Position numbers and translations under genes: made by a program. From Calothrix sp. NIES-4105 (GTDB lineage Bacteria > Cyanobacteriota > Cyanobacteriia > Cyanobacteriales > Nostocaceae): a DNA stretch of 64,000 nt. Numbering within the stretch: position 1 is the first letter of the stretch; every line of letters starts with the position of its first letter. The notes under the pieces were generated by a model. It saw only the letters and a list, made by a program, of their open reading frames with translations. It was not told where the DNA came from and made no database searches. The stretch spans positions 10,655,717 through 10,719,716 of the forward strand of contig NZ_AP018290.1 in the NCBI RefSeq assembly GCF_002368415.1, in the 5' to 3' direction. This document shows positions 8,355-17,223 of the stretch, piece after piece.

Positions 8355-9749
8355 TTATTGATATTCTCGCATCCGAACACGAAGTCCGAATAAAGCTAAG
8401 GTAGAAATACTAATAGCTGTACCTAAAGCAATTATTTCAAGACCTTGGACATTTGCAAACCCATCTTTAATGGCGCCTTCAAATTGTTTGATATTAATAT
8501 CTAAAACTTTCTGGTGTGCTGTTTTAAATTGTTTAAATGCCCAGTCTGACTCACCTGGATTAGTGCCTGTACATAATTTAATTGCTTCAGCATATTTACC
8601 ACTTGCGGCGAGCTGACGAATTTGCTTGTCAATATTGAGATATTTATCTAAAGCATTGATTGTTGCCACTGCGGCTTCGCGTTCACCAGCAAAAGTAATA
8701 TTTTTAAACTCATTAGCGATTAAACCAGTAAAGCCATCTACTCGTTCACCGTTAGCAAGTTTTGGTATGATTGTTTTAAACGTGTAACCTGGTGGTAGTG
8801 TGGCAATTTTATTAATTTTTTCTTGGAATTCTGCTTCGTACTTGGTTGCATTAACTCTATCAAGCAGAAAACGACTTTCGTCACGGTTAGCACTATAAGC
8901 AAGCGCACGTGCTTGTCGTAATGCATAAAGCGATTCAAATGCGTCTTCTTTTGCTACTTTCAAATTTGATACTGATGATTCTATTGCGTAGATAGTATAG
9001 GATATAAAAATAAAAGAAATAATAGTTGCGGCTAGTAACATCGGGTTAATGACACGTCGCATTCGGCGATATAAAAATAACTGAGTTCCTATTAAAACAA
9101 CAAGCAACATCAATCCTGTAATCACAATTATAAATTCTGATAAAGCGCTAGCTATTTTTTGCTGTCCGTATGTTTGATTTAATGTATCAAGATTGATTTT
9201 ATTTAATGCATCGGCATTCGGTTGTATTTGCTGTTCATTAATTTTTACTGCTTCGTAATAATATGCGAGCAAAGCATTATTATCTCCACGAGCATTTGCA
9301 TCGCGCGCTTGTTGGATAACGAGCATATATTGAGTTAGTCCGTTCACCATATTTGTAATAGGTTCGCGTTCTTTATCACCATAGGTAATATTTTGTGCTG
9401 CTTGAACTAAAAATTTCCCAAGTCTCTCACGTCGATATTCAAAATTTTTATCCGCTGCGGGGTTTTCTCCTGGTTTAACTAATAGTTGATTGACTGCACT
9501 AGCGCCCATATCGGCTAGACTATCTTTAATTTGCTGTGCTGTCAGTACGCTAGGGGCAGTATCTTCACCAACTGTTTTAACAGCATGACGCTGAACTTGG
9601 GCGCCGAAAATCGTTGTAAGAGCAAGAAGTAAGCTTGTTCCCCAAGTTAAATACAATCCTGTTTGTAAAAGTTGGAGTGTGTTGACGTTTCTTTTTCTTA
9701 GCGATTCAATATACTTGTTGGACTTGATGATGTTTAGGTTAGAAGTCAT
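8355..9749 (-). CDS. Four-helix membrane protein, GlnX-like sensor candidate
   Basis: A 464-aa membrane protein. Hydrophobic helices are at about 31-50, 208-230, 238-257 and 437-457, giving two large loops (about 51-207 and 258-436), probably on the periplasmic side, and short cytoplasmic ends. I recognise no enzyme motif. The topology matches what I recall for actinobacterial GlnX, the membrane partner encoded with kinase PknG, and it is the last gene of a PknG-like cassette here. That relation is inferred from context and topology, not from clear sequence identity. A role in sensing an extracytoplasmic ligand for the kinase is plausible. It lies 66 bp downstream of the FHA gene. Confidence 0.6.
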   Translation of the reverse strand: MTSNLNIIKSNKYIESLRKRNVNTLQLLQTGLYLTWGTSLLLALTTIFGAQVQRHAVKTVGEDTAPSVLTAQQIKDSLADMGASAVNQLLVKPGENPAADKNFEYRRERLGKFLVQAAQNITYGDKEREPITNMVNGLTQYMLVIQQARDANARGDNNALLAYYYEAVKINEQQIQPNADALNKINLDTLNQTYGQQKIASALSEFIIVITGLMLLVVLIGTQLFLYRRMRRVINPMLLAATIISFIFISYTIYAIESSVSNLKVAKEDAFESLYALRQARALAYSANRDESRFLLDRVNATKYEAEFQEKINKIATLPPGYTFKTIIPKLANGERVDGFTGLIANEFKNITFAGEREAAVATINALDKYLNIDKQIRQLAASGKYAEAIKLCTGTNPGESDWAFKQFKTAHQKVLDINIKQFEGAIKDGFANVQGLEIIALGTAISISTLALFGLRVRMREYQ

Positions 9750-9815
9750 AATATTAATATTATTTAATAATTTTTTACCACAGAGACACAGAGGGACAGA
9801 GAGTCAGAGATAAGA

Positions 9816-10481
9816 TTACTTGAATTTGACTTTTATTCGAGTCCAATGTCCAAGGGTAAATTCATCTCCATCTTGGATAACTGAGTCAACCATTGGTGTT
9901 AGTTCTACCCTATTTAGGACAGTTCCGTTTGCTGAGTCAATATCGCGTAAAGTAAAAGTGCCATCGATTTGACGATTAATTAATGCATGACGGTGTGAAA
10001 TAGCACTATCGAAGTTGAGCGCTACCTCTGGGTTAATACCGCGCGCAACGCTTAGGCGCCCAATTAGATTACTTTCTTTATCAAGTCGTAAAATAATTGG
10101 TGGTTGATTAGGTGGTTCGGGACTTTCAGGACTTCGTAACGATGGGTCAATGGTAATGGTTACTTCCAAATAATTATGGGTTGTAGAGACGTGATTAATC
10201 ACGTCTTTACCCGTCACGTCTTTATCTGGAATTGGTGGGACTCCTTGCGTTCCTGTGTTAAAGTTGTACCCACAGATTTCGCAAAAATGACCGCTTGTTG
10301 AGTCGTGGGGAGCGCTACAAGATGGACAAATAATTGTATTTTTACTATTGGGAACTGGTGAAAGTATCTGCTCTAATGTATTTACTACAATATTTGGACT
10401 GCCTTGAATTTTGGCGCCGCACTCTGAGCAATAATCAGATTCTGTGGAAATGTGACCTTTGGGACATTGATAATTTGACAT
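9816..10481 (-). CDS. Zinc-ribbon and FHA-domain protein
   Basis: A 221-aa predicted phosphothreonine-binding adaptor. N-terminal zinc-ribbon-like modules: C6/H10/C18/C21 and C52/C55/C67/C70. A proline-rich linker leads to an FHA domain at about 130-219 with the core residues GR at 141-142, S162-x2-H165 (ISHRHA) and N185-G186 (DIDSANGTVLN), so phosphopeptide binding should be intact. In the PknG pathway of actinobacteria the kinase target (GarA/OdhI) is also an FHA protein; a comparable role here is inference. A 28-bp palindromic repeat (10183-10210) lies inside the frame and encodes roughly residues 91-101 of the linker. Confidence 0.85.
   Translation of the reverse strand: MSNYQCPKGHISTESDYCSECGAKIQGSPNIVVNTLEQILSPVPNSKNTIICPSCSAPHDSTSGHFCEICGYNFNTGTQGVPPIPDKDVTGKDVINHVSTTHNYLEVTITIDPSLRSPESPEPPNQPPIILRLDKESNLIGRLSVARGINPEVALNFDSAISHRHALINRQIDGTFTLRDIDSANGTVLNRVELTPMVDSVIQDGDEFTLGHWTRIKVKFK
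10183..10210. repeat. Palindromic repeat inside the FHA coding sequence
   Basis: A stem of GTAGAGACGTGATT pairing with AATCACGTCTTTAC, one mismatch. It belongs to the dispersed GTAGAGAC family but sits in frame in the linker of the FHA gene, followed by a partial extra CACGTCTTTA copy. Confidence 0.85.
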
Positions 10482-10621
10482 AATGTTATGACCAAAATCT
10501 TGTAAGGGCGGGTTTACGAGATGTTTAGTGGTGTTTTAAGGTATTTGTTAACCCGCCCCTACAAGATATGCACGCTGTTTTCGGATATTTGTTAACCCGC
10601 CGCTATGGTGATCAAAAATCA

Positions 10622-11896
10622 TTATGATTTGGGGATGCGGGTTGTTTTGGTGGAACGGGTTTCAAGTGCCATTGCGTCTTCTTTTGCAACTTCGCGCTTG
10701 ATTTTGACTGTTCCGGTTGCTGCATCTTCAATATCAACAACTTTTTTGAGTAATTTCGCTGTCGCTTCGTTTCCTGATTCGTGTGCAAGTTTGACTGCTT
10801 TACCTAATTTCGCTGTGGCAACTTCGTAATCTCCTTTATCGCGCGCTTCGAGTCCTTGTTGAATTGAGTCGGCAAGTTCTGCTTGTCCTGTGTAATGAGC
10901 AACCGTTCGGTCAATTTTGGTAGACTTGGCGTCATCATCTGTCCACACAGCAATAATCCGCGCTTCGGCTACTTTGGTTTCAACACTATCAACGGTATAT
11001 ATTAAACTAGCCCGACCTGCGAGCATTTCATCACCAACATTACCAGGGTTAACTTGAATGCAAAAGTGATAATCGCGCGATTCGCTTTTACCCCAGGCGC
11101 CTGTAGGATAATTATTAACTTGTGGCTTAACTAGTTTGGCGCGCGTTGTTAAGTCTACAATATCAGGACTAACTTGCTTACAATACAAAACTTGGGCACC
11201 ACTCGGTGTCCATAAACGTAGCGATACATCACTAACGTTCTTACTCATAGCTTTTGCTAAAATCGCTTGAAAATCAACTTCGATCATTTCTGGTTTAGCT
11301 ATAATATCCGTCGTGCCTAGTAATTTACCGGATATTTGCTGTAATTGTTTAACACGCCAATCAGTACCAACACCTCGACAATCACATTGAAACATACCTT
11401 CACAGGTACTTAAAACATTTTCCAATGCAATTTCGTCCGAGTCATCATTTTGACCATCCGTAAGTAAAAGCGCTTGACGTAAACCATTTGGCATTTTATC
11501 AAACTGTTTACGTGCTTCAGCTAACCAACGGGAAATAACAGTACCACCATTTGCACTTATTTGTTTAATCTTTCCTATCGCGTCCCGTTTATTTTCAGGT
11601 GTCGCTTTAGAAACAGGAAAAATCAAATTAGCAATACTGGCGCCAGTAACAATAAAAAACGAAGCATCATCTGGCAGTAATTCCACAATTTTAATCATCG
11701 CTGCTTTTGCCGCACGAATTTTCTCACCCCCCATCGACCCAGAGGTATCACAAATTACACCAAATAACTTACCGACACTTTGATTACTAGAAACACCATC
11801 ACCTTCAGCAGCAACCGTCATAATAGCGTGAACTTCCTTGGCGCCTTGCGCTAAGAACTGGTTTTGAAATACTTCAGCCTTAAATTGAGTAGTCAT
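10622..11896 (-). CDS. VWA-domain protein
   Basis: A 424-aa cytoplasmic protein with a von Willebrand A domain at about 40-220. The metal-ion-dependent adhesion site DxSxS is intact (D50, S52, S54 in CDTSGSMGG). A threonine/aspartate follow in LLTDGQNDD near 145. The remainder (about 225-424) has a beta-rich part and a helical part (ATAKLGKAVKLAHESG) that looks TPR-like. It ends in a basic, threonine-rich tail (TRSTKTTRIPKS), a possible phosphorylation target. It sits between PP2C and FHA genes in the PknG-like cassette. VWA domains usually bridge proteins, so an assembly role is likely but unproven. Confidence 0.85.
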   Translation of the reverse strand: MTTQFKAEVFQNQFLAQGAKEVHAIMTVAAEGDGVSSNQSVGKLFGVICDTSGSMGGEKIRAAKAAMIKIVELLPDDASFFIVTGASIANLIFPVSKATPENKRDAIGKIKQISANGGTVISRWLAEARKQFDKMPNGLRQALLLTDGQNDDSDEIALENVLSTCEGMFQCDCRGVGTDWRVKQLQQISGKLLGTTDIIAKPEMIEVDFQAILAKAMSKNVSDVSLRLWTPSGAQVLYCKQVSPDIVDLTTRAKLVKPQVNNYPTGAWGKSESRDYHFCIQVNPGNVGDEMLAGRASLIYTVDSVETKVAEARIIAVWTDDDAKSTKIDRTVAHYTGQAELADSIQQGLEARDKGDYEVATAKLGKAVKLAHESGNEATAKLLKKVVDIEDAATGTVKIKREVAKEDAMALETRSTKTTRIPKS

Positions 11897-11928
11897 AATA
11901 TACCTTTAATAATTAATATTTGTAGTCG

Positions 11929-11960
11929 TAGGTTGGGTGGAGGCTTTGCGGAACCCAACT
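11929..11960. repeat. GTAGGTTGGGT...ACCCAAC inverted repeat
   Basis: A short GTAGGTTGGGT block facing AACCCAAC across a GCTTTGCG centre. The same family is found at 8317-8344, 17289-17321, 49379-49480 and 53898-53936. Intergenic, upstream of the VWA gene. Confidence 0.7.
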
Positions 11961-12054
11961 AAAAATCCAATTTCCCCGATAGCAAGAAGTGAAGATTTTT
12001 TTCCTCTACCATCCTTTTATGAACAAAAACCAGCTACGTTTTTCTCAAACATTA

Positions 12055-12186
12055 TTAATGGTTGATATAAATAGAAACTTGTTCGGATTCCCCTTCATCA
12101 TTAATTAGTTGAATGGCGGAGTTTATTATTCTTTCAATATAATCTTCATCTGCTTGATTTAAGGCGCTTAATGCATCTTGAGATAT
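12055..12186 (-). pseudogene. Decayed small ORF between PP2C and VWA genes
   Basis: A 43-codon open frame with protein-like composition (about ISQDALSALNQADEDYIERI, then INSAIQLINDEG) ends at a TAA at 12055. No ATG, GTG or TTG begins it: the frame meets a stop just upstream, where the first codon is ATA. A dispersed inverted repeat (GGTGCGTTACGGC...GCCGTAACGCACC, 12215-12294) lies just upstream, so the 5' end may have been lost to repeat insertion. Function not recognised; real coding status uncertain. Confidence 0.3.
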
Positions 12187-12214
12187 AAGCTATGATTTCG
12201 ATAATTTTGTCTGC

Positions 12215-12294
12215 TGTTGATGGTGCGTTACGGCACTATATTTTTTGCTTCGTTTTTAATTGTTTCATGCCGTAACGCACCCTACGACATAATC
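12215..12294. repeat. GGTGCGTTACGGC inverted repeat
   Basis: About 15-bp arms (GGTGCGTTACGGCA / TGCCGTAACGCACC) around an AT-rich centre, the right arm continuing CTACG. It resembles the TAGGGTGCGT elements at 26080, 52640 and 62334. It lies in the 485-bp gap between the VWA and PP2C genes, the widest gap in the cassette. Confidence 0.75.
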
Positions 12295-12381
12295 TAATTA
12301 TACTCTCTTCTCCTTTTCTTTCTTTGCGTTTTTTGCGCCCTTTGCGGTTCGTTAATAAAAACATAATATTTATGAAATTAA

Positions 12382-13404
12382 TCATAAAGAAAGTACAGCT
12401 ACCGTTATATTGTCGTGTCCACCACACGCGCGTGCGTACTCAACTAAATTACGTGCTATCATTCCAGCTTCGAGGTGTGAATACTGCTTGACAAGTATTT
12501 CCATTTGTGCGGGTTTGGGAGCATAATTCCATAAACCATCGCTACATAATAATAGATATCCATTCCCAGGAATCTTAAACTCAATGGTTGATGGATAGTT
12601 ATTTTCGGCATCGGCGCCTAGCCAACTTGTAATAGCATGAGCATATGGTGATTGACGTGCTTCTGCTTCGGTCATTTTTCCAGATTTAACCATTTCATAA
12701 AACCATGAGTCGTCTTGTGTTAATAACTGCGAACCATTAGGAGATATCCAGTAAACGCGACTATCACCCATTGAAACAATTCTAGCTACACCGTCCATAA
12801 CGACTGCTGCTACAACTGTTGTAGATGGAGGGTCATCACATGATTGAGTTTTAGTATAAGGAATAGCACACACAGCATCTCTTGCAAGTTCGATTGATTC
12901 ACGCATTATGTCTCTTTCATGTTTTGCTTCCTTAGTTATTAATTCATCGTTTACTCTCTCAACCAACGCGCGACAAGTTGCTTCTGCAACAGCTTGTGAT
13001 GCTAACTCTGCTAGTTGTGCGCTAGAAACACCGTCACAAACGACCATTACATAAGCTTTGCCGTTACCAACTTCAGCACATGCAACAAAATCTTGATTTT
13101 GATGATGTCTTAGTCCTCGGTTACAGCAAGCTGCAAGTTTTGGTAGAATCATCACTTCAAAATGGTCATGGTCGCGCGGTGATAGTCGAAACCCACATTG
13201 TAAGCAAAACCCTTCTGCATCAATTTGAGTTGCATCGGCGCCGCATTTTTGACATTGGTCTTTATAATCTATATTCTGATTTAGACTCGTAGATTTATGC
13301 ATTTGTGGTGAGAATGTTGGAACTGCCACTTGAGCGCCGCATTCTTCACAAAAATTATCATTCATTTCCAGGGTTGCCCCACATTGAGAACATTGTAAAT
13401 TCAT
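12382..13404 (-). CDS. Zinc-ribbon PP2C-type protein phosphatase
   Basis: A 340-aa predicted Mg/Mn-dependent Ser/Thr phosphatase. N-terminal zinc ribbons use C5/C8/C19/C22 and C51/C54/C67/C70. The PP2C domain (about 83-338) shows its ordered motifs: RHHQNQDF near 99, VCDGVSS with D124-G125, MGDSRVYWI near 218, CSDGLWNY near 290 and GGHDNITVAVL at the end, so the metal-binding aspartates are present. It is most likely the antagonist of the PknG-like kinase encoded 159 bp upstream on the same strand; both carry similar zinc ribbons. Confidence 0.92.
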   Translation of the reverse strand: MNLQCSQCGATLEMNDNFCEECGAQVAVPTFSPQMHKSTSLNQNIDYKDQCQKCGADATQIDAEGFCLQCGFRLSPRDHDHFEVMILPKLAACCNRGLRHHQNQDFVACAEVGNGKAYVMVVCDGVSSAQLAELASQAVAEATCRALVERVNDELITKEAKHERDIMRESIELARDAVCAIPYTKTQSCDDPPSTTVVAAVVMDGVARIVSMGDSRVYWISPNGSQLLTQDDSWFYEMVKSGKMTEAEARQSPYAHAITSWLGADAENNYPSTIEFKIPGNGYLLLCSDGLWNYAPKPAQMEILVKQYSHLEAGMIARNLVEYARACGGHDNITVAVLSL

Positions 13405-13409
13405 TTTTA

Positions 13410-13561
13410 GGAGGTAGGGGTCAGTGGTCAGGAGGTAGGGGTCAGGAGGTAGGGGTCAGGGGTCAGGAGGTAGGGGTCAGGAGTTGGAATTCTGACTTGT
13501 GAATTCTGAATTCTGAAGTTAGGAATATTACTCAGCACTCAGCACTTTCTACTCAGCACTG
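13410..13561. repeat. GGGGTCAGGAGGTAG and STRR-type tandem array
   Basis: Repeats of GGTCAGGAGGTAGGG-like units, then GAATTCTGA units, then CACTCAG heptamers. The array fills the whole gap between the kinase and phosphatase genes. It is purine-rich on the plus strand and can form local hairpins. Whether it attenuates transcription within the cassette cannot be told from sequence. Confidence 0.8.
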
Positions 13562-13563
13562 TT

Positions 13564-15747
13564 CTAGACCCAGGTTTTTGGACGGACGCGGTTTGCTTGG
13601 TCAACTAGCTGGATTTTTTCATCTCCTATAGAAAGATGTGCCATGTTGCGAAGTGCTTTTTCTAGTCCTTTTCGCAGGTGAACTTCTTCTAGGGGTTCTC
13701 CCAAAATAGAAATGCTAGAAGTGGGAGAAAGCTGTTTGGAAGTAACTAAATTTAAAGCTGTTTCAAGGACTTGTTTGGCTAACCGATAACGTTCAATACC
13801 GTCTATGGTTAGTTCTTTAACTACTTTGGAAGCTTCTTGGAGTTCTTTTACGACTGGTGCCCCATTTGAGTTATCTATTAATGTGTTAGCAATTTCAACG
13901 CGCGAACGTGTATGTAAACTCGAAGTGTGGGGTATGCGTTCTAATGCTGCTACTGCGTCACTACGTTTTCCGAGAGCGCGCAAACACCGTGATAAACCAA
14001 ATGCTGCTGCTGTGTAGCTAGGGTCTGTATGCGATACTAAATCATACATTTGTATAGCTAAGTTTAAGTTTCCTGCTGCTTCTGCTGCTAAACCTAATGC
14101 TAACTTTGGTGGTAGTTCTCCTGGTAAGTCAAAATAAACTTGGTCAAATATCTTTTGTGCAACAGCATATTTACCTTGTGCCATCAAACTGCGTCCTCGG
14201 TACCATAATACTCGCCAGTCCCAAGGGTCTTTTTCTTCAACTTGTTCTAATAATTGTTCGGCTTCTGAATAATTACTGACTTCGATTAAACTATTAGCCA
14301 GTCTTAATAATGCTTCGCGCGAGTTTGGAAATTGTTCAACGACTTGTTTTAAACTAGTAATTTGCTGGTTAATTACCGGGATGGCGCTTGCTGCTAATAT
14401 GCCATTACAACTTGGGTCTGTAGTATCGAGTAATGGCATTGGTAACTGTTGATGATTTGGTTGAATGGCGCCGAAACTATTACTATTCATTAATGCCAGC
14501 ATATCACCGCCAAACATGGTACTTGTACTTGGACGTGGCGTACTAGTTTGTTTTGCTACTACTTCCCGAAGTACTCCCAAAAGTTGTTCTGCCATTTCAT
14601 CTGCAGATTGAAACCTTTCATCAGGGTTTTCCGCAGTAGATTTAAGTAAAAATCTGTACAACGATTCTTGTTCGGCAAATAAAGGTTCTTCCTGGGGACT
14701 TGGTAATTTATATAAATGCTCTTTGCTAAAACCGCGAATATTAGTAAGTAAAACTGCTAAGGTTCTACCAATTGTATATAAATCTGATACTACGGTTGGT
14801 CCTTCACCTGCTTCTGGTGCGCTGTAACCTACAGTACCGTAAATATCGCCATTAAGGTCATCAATACGTCGTACCCCACCCATATCAATCAACTTTACAT
14901 CACTGCCTTCGAGCATGACGTTATCAGGTTTAAAGTCACAGTAAACTAAACCCAGTGAATGTAAGTAAGCAAAAGCGCTTAATATTCTATGAATATAAGC
15001 AATAGCTTCGGCAACTGGTAAAGGTCCACGTTCTTTACGAATATCTTTGAGAGTTTTACCACCGACATACTCCATAATAATGAAGCCTTCGGCGCCGTGA
15101 TTCACGAAATTATAAATTCCGACGATATTGCCGTGTTTAACAGATGCCAAAAATTGCCTTTCAGCTACAGCTACAGCTGCACTTGAAGCATCTTCAGTAT
15201 TGAGCAATCCTTTTAAAACTACATAACGCGAAAGAGTTATATCAAAACCAAGATAAATCCATCCTAACCCACCATATGCAATGGCGCCTTTAACTTCATA
15301 TTGCCCCGAAACAACATCACCACGACTTAAGGAAGGAATAAACGAATACTTATGACCGCACTGAGGACAAAACCCTTTTTCTCTTTTTAAAGGATTATTA
15401 CAGTTTGAGCAAAAGCGCTTGTTCTCAGGCACCTTCGCTTCAGCCATAATTAGCTTTTCAGGTTCTGTCGAAGGCAACTCTGGTATAGATATTAACCCGG
15501 CGCCTAATTGTTTTCGACTACTTGCGCGCGTTCCCCCAGTACGTCGAGAACCACGCGAGCGATTATTAAGAGGTGAGGAACCTGTACCAGTAGTAATGTT
15601 ACCGCTAACCCTAGTCGGCTGGTTATATAATGAAGACTGTATATTAGATGTCCCTACACTTTTAATTGCAGCGTGTCCGCATACATTGCAATAGCCGTCC
15701 TCAATCGTACCACTACACCCATTACGCTTACAGCTTTCACCGTCCAT
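13564..15747 (-). CDS. pknG: PknG-like zinc-ribbon/kinase/TPR protein
   Basis: A predicted cytosolic Ser/Thr kinase of the PknG architecture: zinc ribbons, kinase, TPR. The ATG at 15747 is chosen because AAAGGAGAG precedes it by 6-7 bp; an upstream in-frame start lacks this. It has a CKRNGC/CNVC ribbon at the N-terminus and a second at about 100-125 (CSNC/CPQC), as in the PknG rubredoxin-like region. The kinase has AYGGLGWIYLGFD, VVLKGL with the ATP lysine, VYCDFKPDNVML with the catalytic aspartate, and DMGG in place of DFG. These wordings match mycobacterial PknG closely. TPR helices occupy about 460-680. It is encoded with PP2C, VWA, FHA and a GlnX-like protein. Confidence 0.88.
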   Translation of the reverse strand: MDGESCKRNGCSGTIEDGYCNVCGHAAIKSVGTSNIQSSLYNQPTRVSGNITTGTGSSPLNNRSRGSRRTGGTRASSRKQLGAGLISIPELPSTEPEKLIMAEAKVPENKRFCSNCNNPLKREKGFCPQCGHKYSFIPSLSRGDVVSGQYEVKGAIAYGGLGWIYLGFDITLSRYVVLKGLLNTEDASSAAVAVAERQFLASVKHGNIVGIYNFVNHGAEGFIIMEYVGGKTLKDIRKERGPLPVAEAIAYIHRILSAFAYLHSLGLVYCDFKPDNVMLEGSDVKLIDMGGVRRIDDLNGDIYGTVGYSAPEAGEGPTVVSDLYTIGRTLAVLLTNIRGFSKEHLYKLPSPQEEPLFAEQESLYRFLLKSTAENPDERFQSADEMAEQLLGVLREVVAKQTSTPRPSTSTMFGGDMLALMNSNSFGAIQPNHQQLPMPLLDTTDPSCNGILAASAIPVINQQITSLKQVVEQFPNSREALLRLANSLIEVSNYSEAEQLLEQVEEKDPWDWRVLWYRGRSLMAQGKYAVAQKIFDQVYFDLPGELPPKLALGLAAEAAGNLNLAIQMYDLVSHTDPSYTAAAFGLSRCLRALGKRSDAVAALERIPHTSSLHTRSRVEIANTLIDNSNGAPVVKELQEASKVVKELTIDGIERYRLAKQVLETALNLVTSKQLSPTSSISILGEPLEEVHLRKGLEKALRNMAHLSIGDEKIQLVDQANRVRPKTWV

Positions 15748-15828
15748 TCGGACTCTCCTTTGATGATTGTAAGTAGTTTGAAGCAATAACACATTATGGA
15801 AAAACCTCTCACAACTCTTACCTTTGTG

Positions 15829-15950
15829 ATCTTTGTGTGCTTTGTGGTTTAACTATATATCTGTTTTTTTATAAAAATTGAGAAATTATGCAAAGCAAGA
15901 GTAATGAACCACTCTCGTCACAAAGGACACAAAGAGAAGACGGTATAAGA
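15829..15950. repeat. CTTTGTG...CACAAAG inverted repeat
   Basis: Runs of CTTTGTG units and GTGGTT face GAACCAC and CACAAAG units across an AT-rich loop. It is related to the block at 4590 and forms a potential large hairpin in the 217-bp gap between the coiled-coil gene and the kinase gene. Confidence 0.65.
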
Positions 15951-15963
15951 GAGTTTCTCTCTA

Positions 15964-17223
15964 CTACAACACGACTTCTCGTAAATTCGGATAACTATTC
16001 AATCTTTTTTCATATTTTGATACCAACTCCGCTGCTTCATCGAGTGGAGTCGGGTTGGTAAATAATATTTGTTTGGCTTGTTGCGCGACTTCTTGTAACA
16101 CAGTATCCTCGACGAAACCGCGCGCGAGCGCTTTAGCAACTAATGCATCAAGTCTACCTCGTAATTCCGCGCGTAAATTTAATGGCGCCTGATTAGCTGC
16201 ATAAGCATTTTTCTCTTTAGCTATATATTCCTTCACCTTCGCAGTCCAATTATCCAAACCTACACGCACAGGATTAAATAACCCTTCATTAAACTTGATT
16301 TCAAGTCTACTTAACCATACTTCCAAAGCTTGTATTTCTTCAAGAGTAAGTGGGTTTTGTAATTTAGAGTGATCAGCTATCTTCCTTTTGCTTTCATCAT
16401 AAGCAATTTCAGCTTGGTGATGGATTTTTTGTAAATTAGATAAATCAGAGCGCGCTGTCACCAAACCCAACCGCACAGACTCCTGCTGTTGCCTTACCTG
16501 TTGTAGCATAGCCGAGAGCTTCTCTATTTGTGGTTGAACTGATTTTAAAAATTTCTCATTCACACCTAAAGGGTCAGAGTCAATCTTCGCGCGCTGTTGC
16601 TTAAGCTTTTGACTCAAACAAGCTATTTCCTCCGAACAATCAATATTTAAAGACTCAGCCAAATGTTGCAACTGCCGAGTTTCTATTTCTATATCTATCA
16701 AACTTGGTTCTAAACGCGACCACACCTCATCAACAGCTAAAACAACATCCTTTGCTGCTTGAAACGCACTCGTCATCAACCGCAATAACTCTTCCGGAGT
16801 AATAGCATTTATAGTTTGGGCACTAGAAAGTAATCCCCGTCGTGCCAAAGGTATTGTCTCAATGGATAAATGAATCGAAGGCTTAATTAACAAATCTTCA
16901 ATTTCCTGGATTTTCTGTGGTGAAGGCAAAAACCTTGGTATCAACCCCCGTAACTGCACAGCTTTATCAATAGTCTGCACTAACAAATCAAAATTCTGGA
17001 ATAACTCATTCATCACATGTAGCACTGGATTAACGCGCGTTTGCGTCACTCCCGTCAACTCCACCCTTGGAAAACCCGAAACACCATAAAGTCGCTGATA
17101 AGCATCAATACCGTGTAAATCAATTAGATTTTGACCCACAACATCAAGCTTAAATCTCCAGTCAGCAAGCAGTTTGTCGATTTCTTCTAAATTCACAATC
17201 CACTCTAAGATAGATTTTGCCAC
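15964..17223 (-). CDS. Coiled-coil protein of the PknG-like cassette
   Basis: A 419-aa soluble protein, mostly helical, with long heptad-rich stretches at about 175-300 (for example SCLSQKL-type and QVRQQQESVRLG segments) and a charged helical C-terminus. It has no membrane helix, signal peptide or catalytic motif that I recognise. It is the first gene of the minus-strand set leading into the PknG-like kinase, 217 bp upstream of it, so a scaffold or regulator of the kinase is a reasonable guess. Family not recognised. Confidence 0.7.
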   Translation of the reverse strand: MAKSILEWIVNLEEIDKLLADWRFKLDVVGQNLIDLHGIDAYQRLYGVSGFPRVELTGVTQTRVNPVLHVMNELFQNFDLLVQTIDKAVQLRGLIPRFLPSPQKIQEIEDLLIKPSIHLSIETIPLARRGLLSSAQTINAITPEELLRLMTSAFQAAKDVVLAVDEVWSRLEPSLIDIEIETRQLQHLAESLNIDCSEEIACLSQKLKQQRAKIDSDPLGVNEKFLKSVQPQIEKLSAMLQQVRQQQESVRLGLVTARSDLSNLQKIHHQAEIAYDESKRKIADHSKLQNPLTLEEIQALEVWLSRLEIKFNEGLFNPVRVGLDNWTAKVKEYIAKEKNAYAANQAPLNLRAELRGRLDALVAKALARGFVEDTVLQEVAQQAKQILFTNPTPLDEAAELVSKYEKRLNSYPNLREVVL

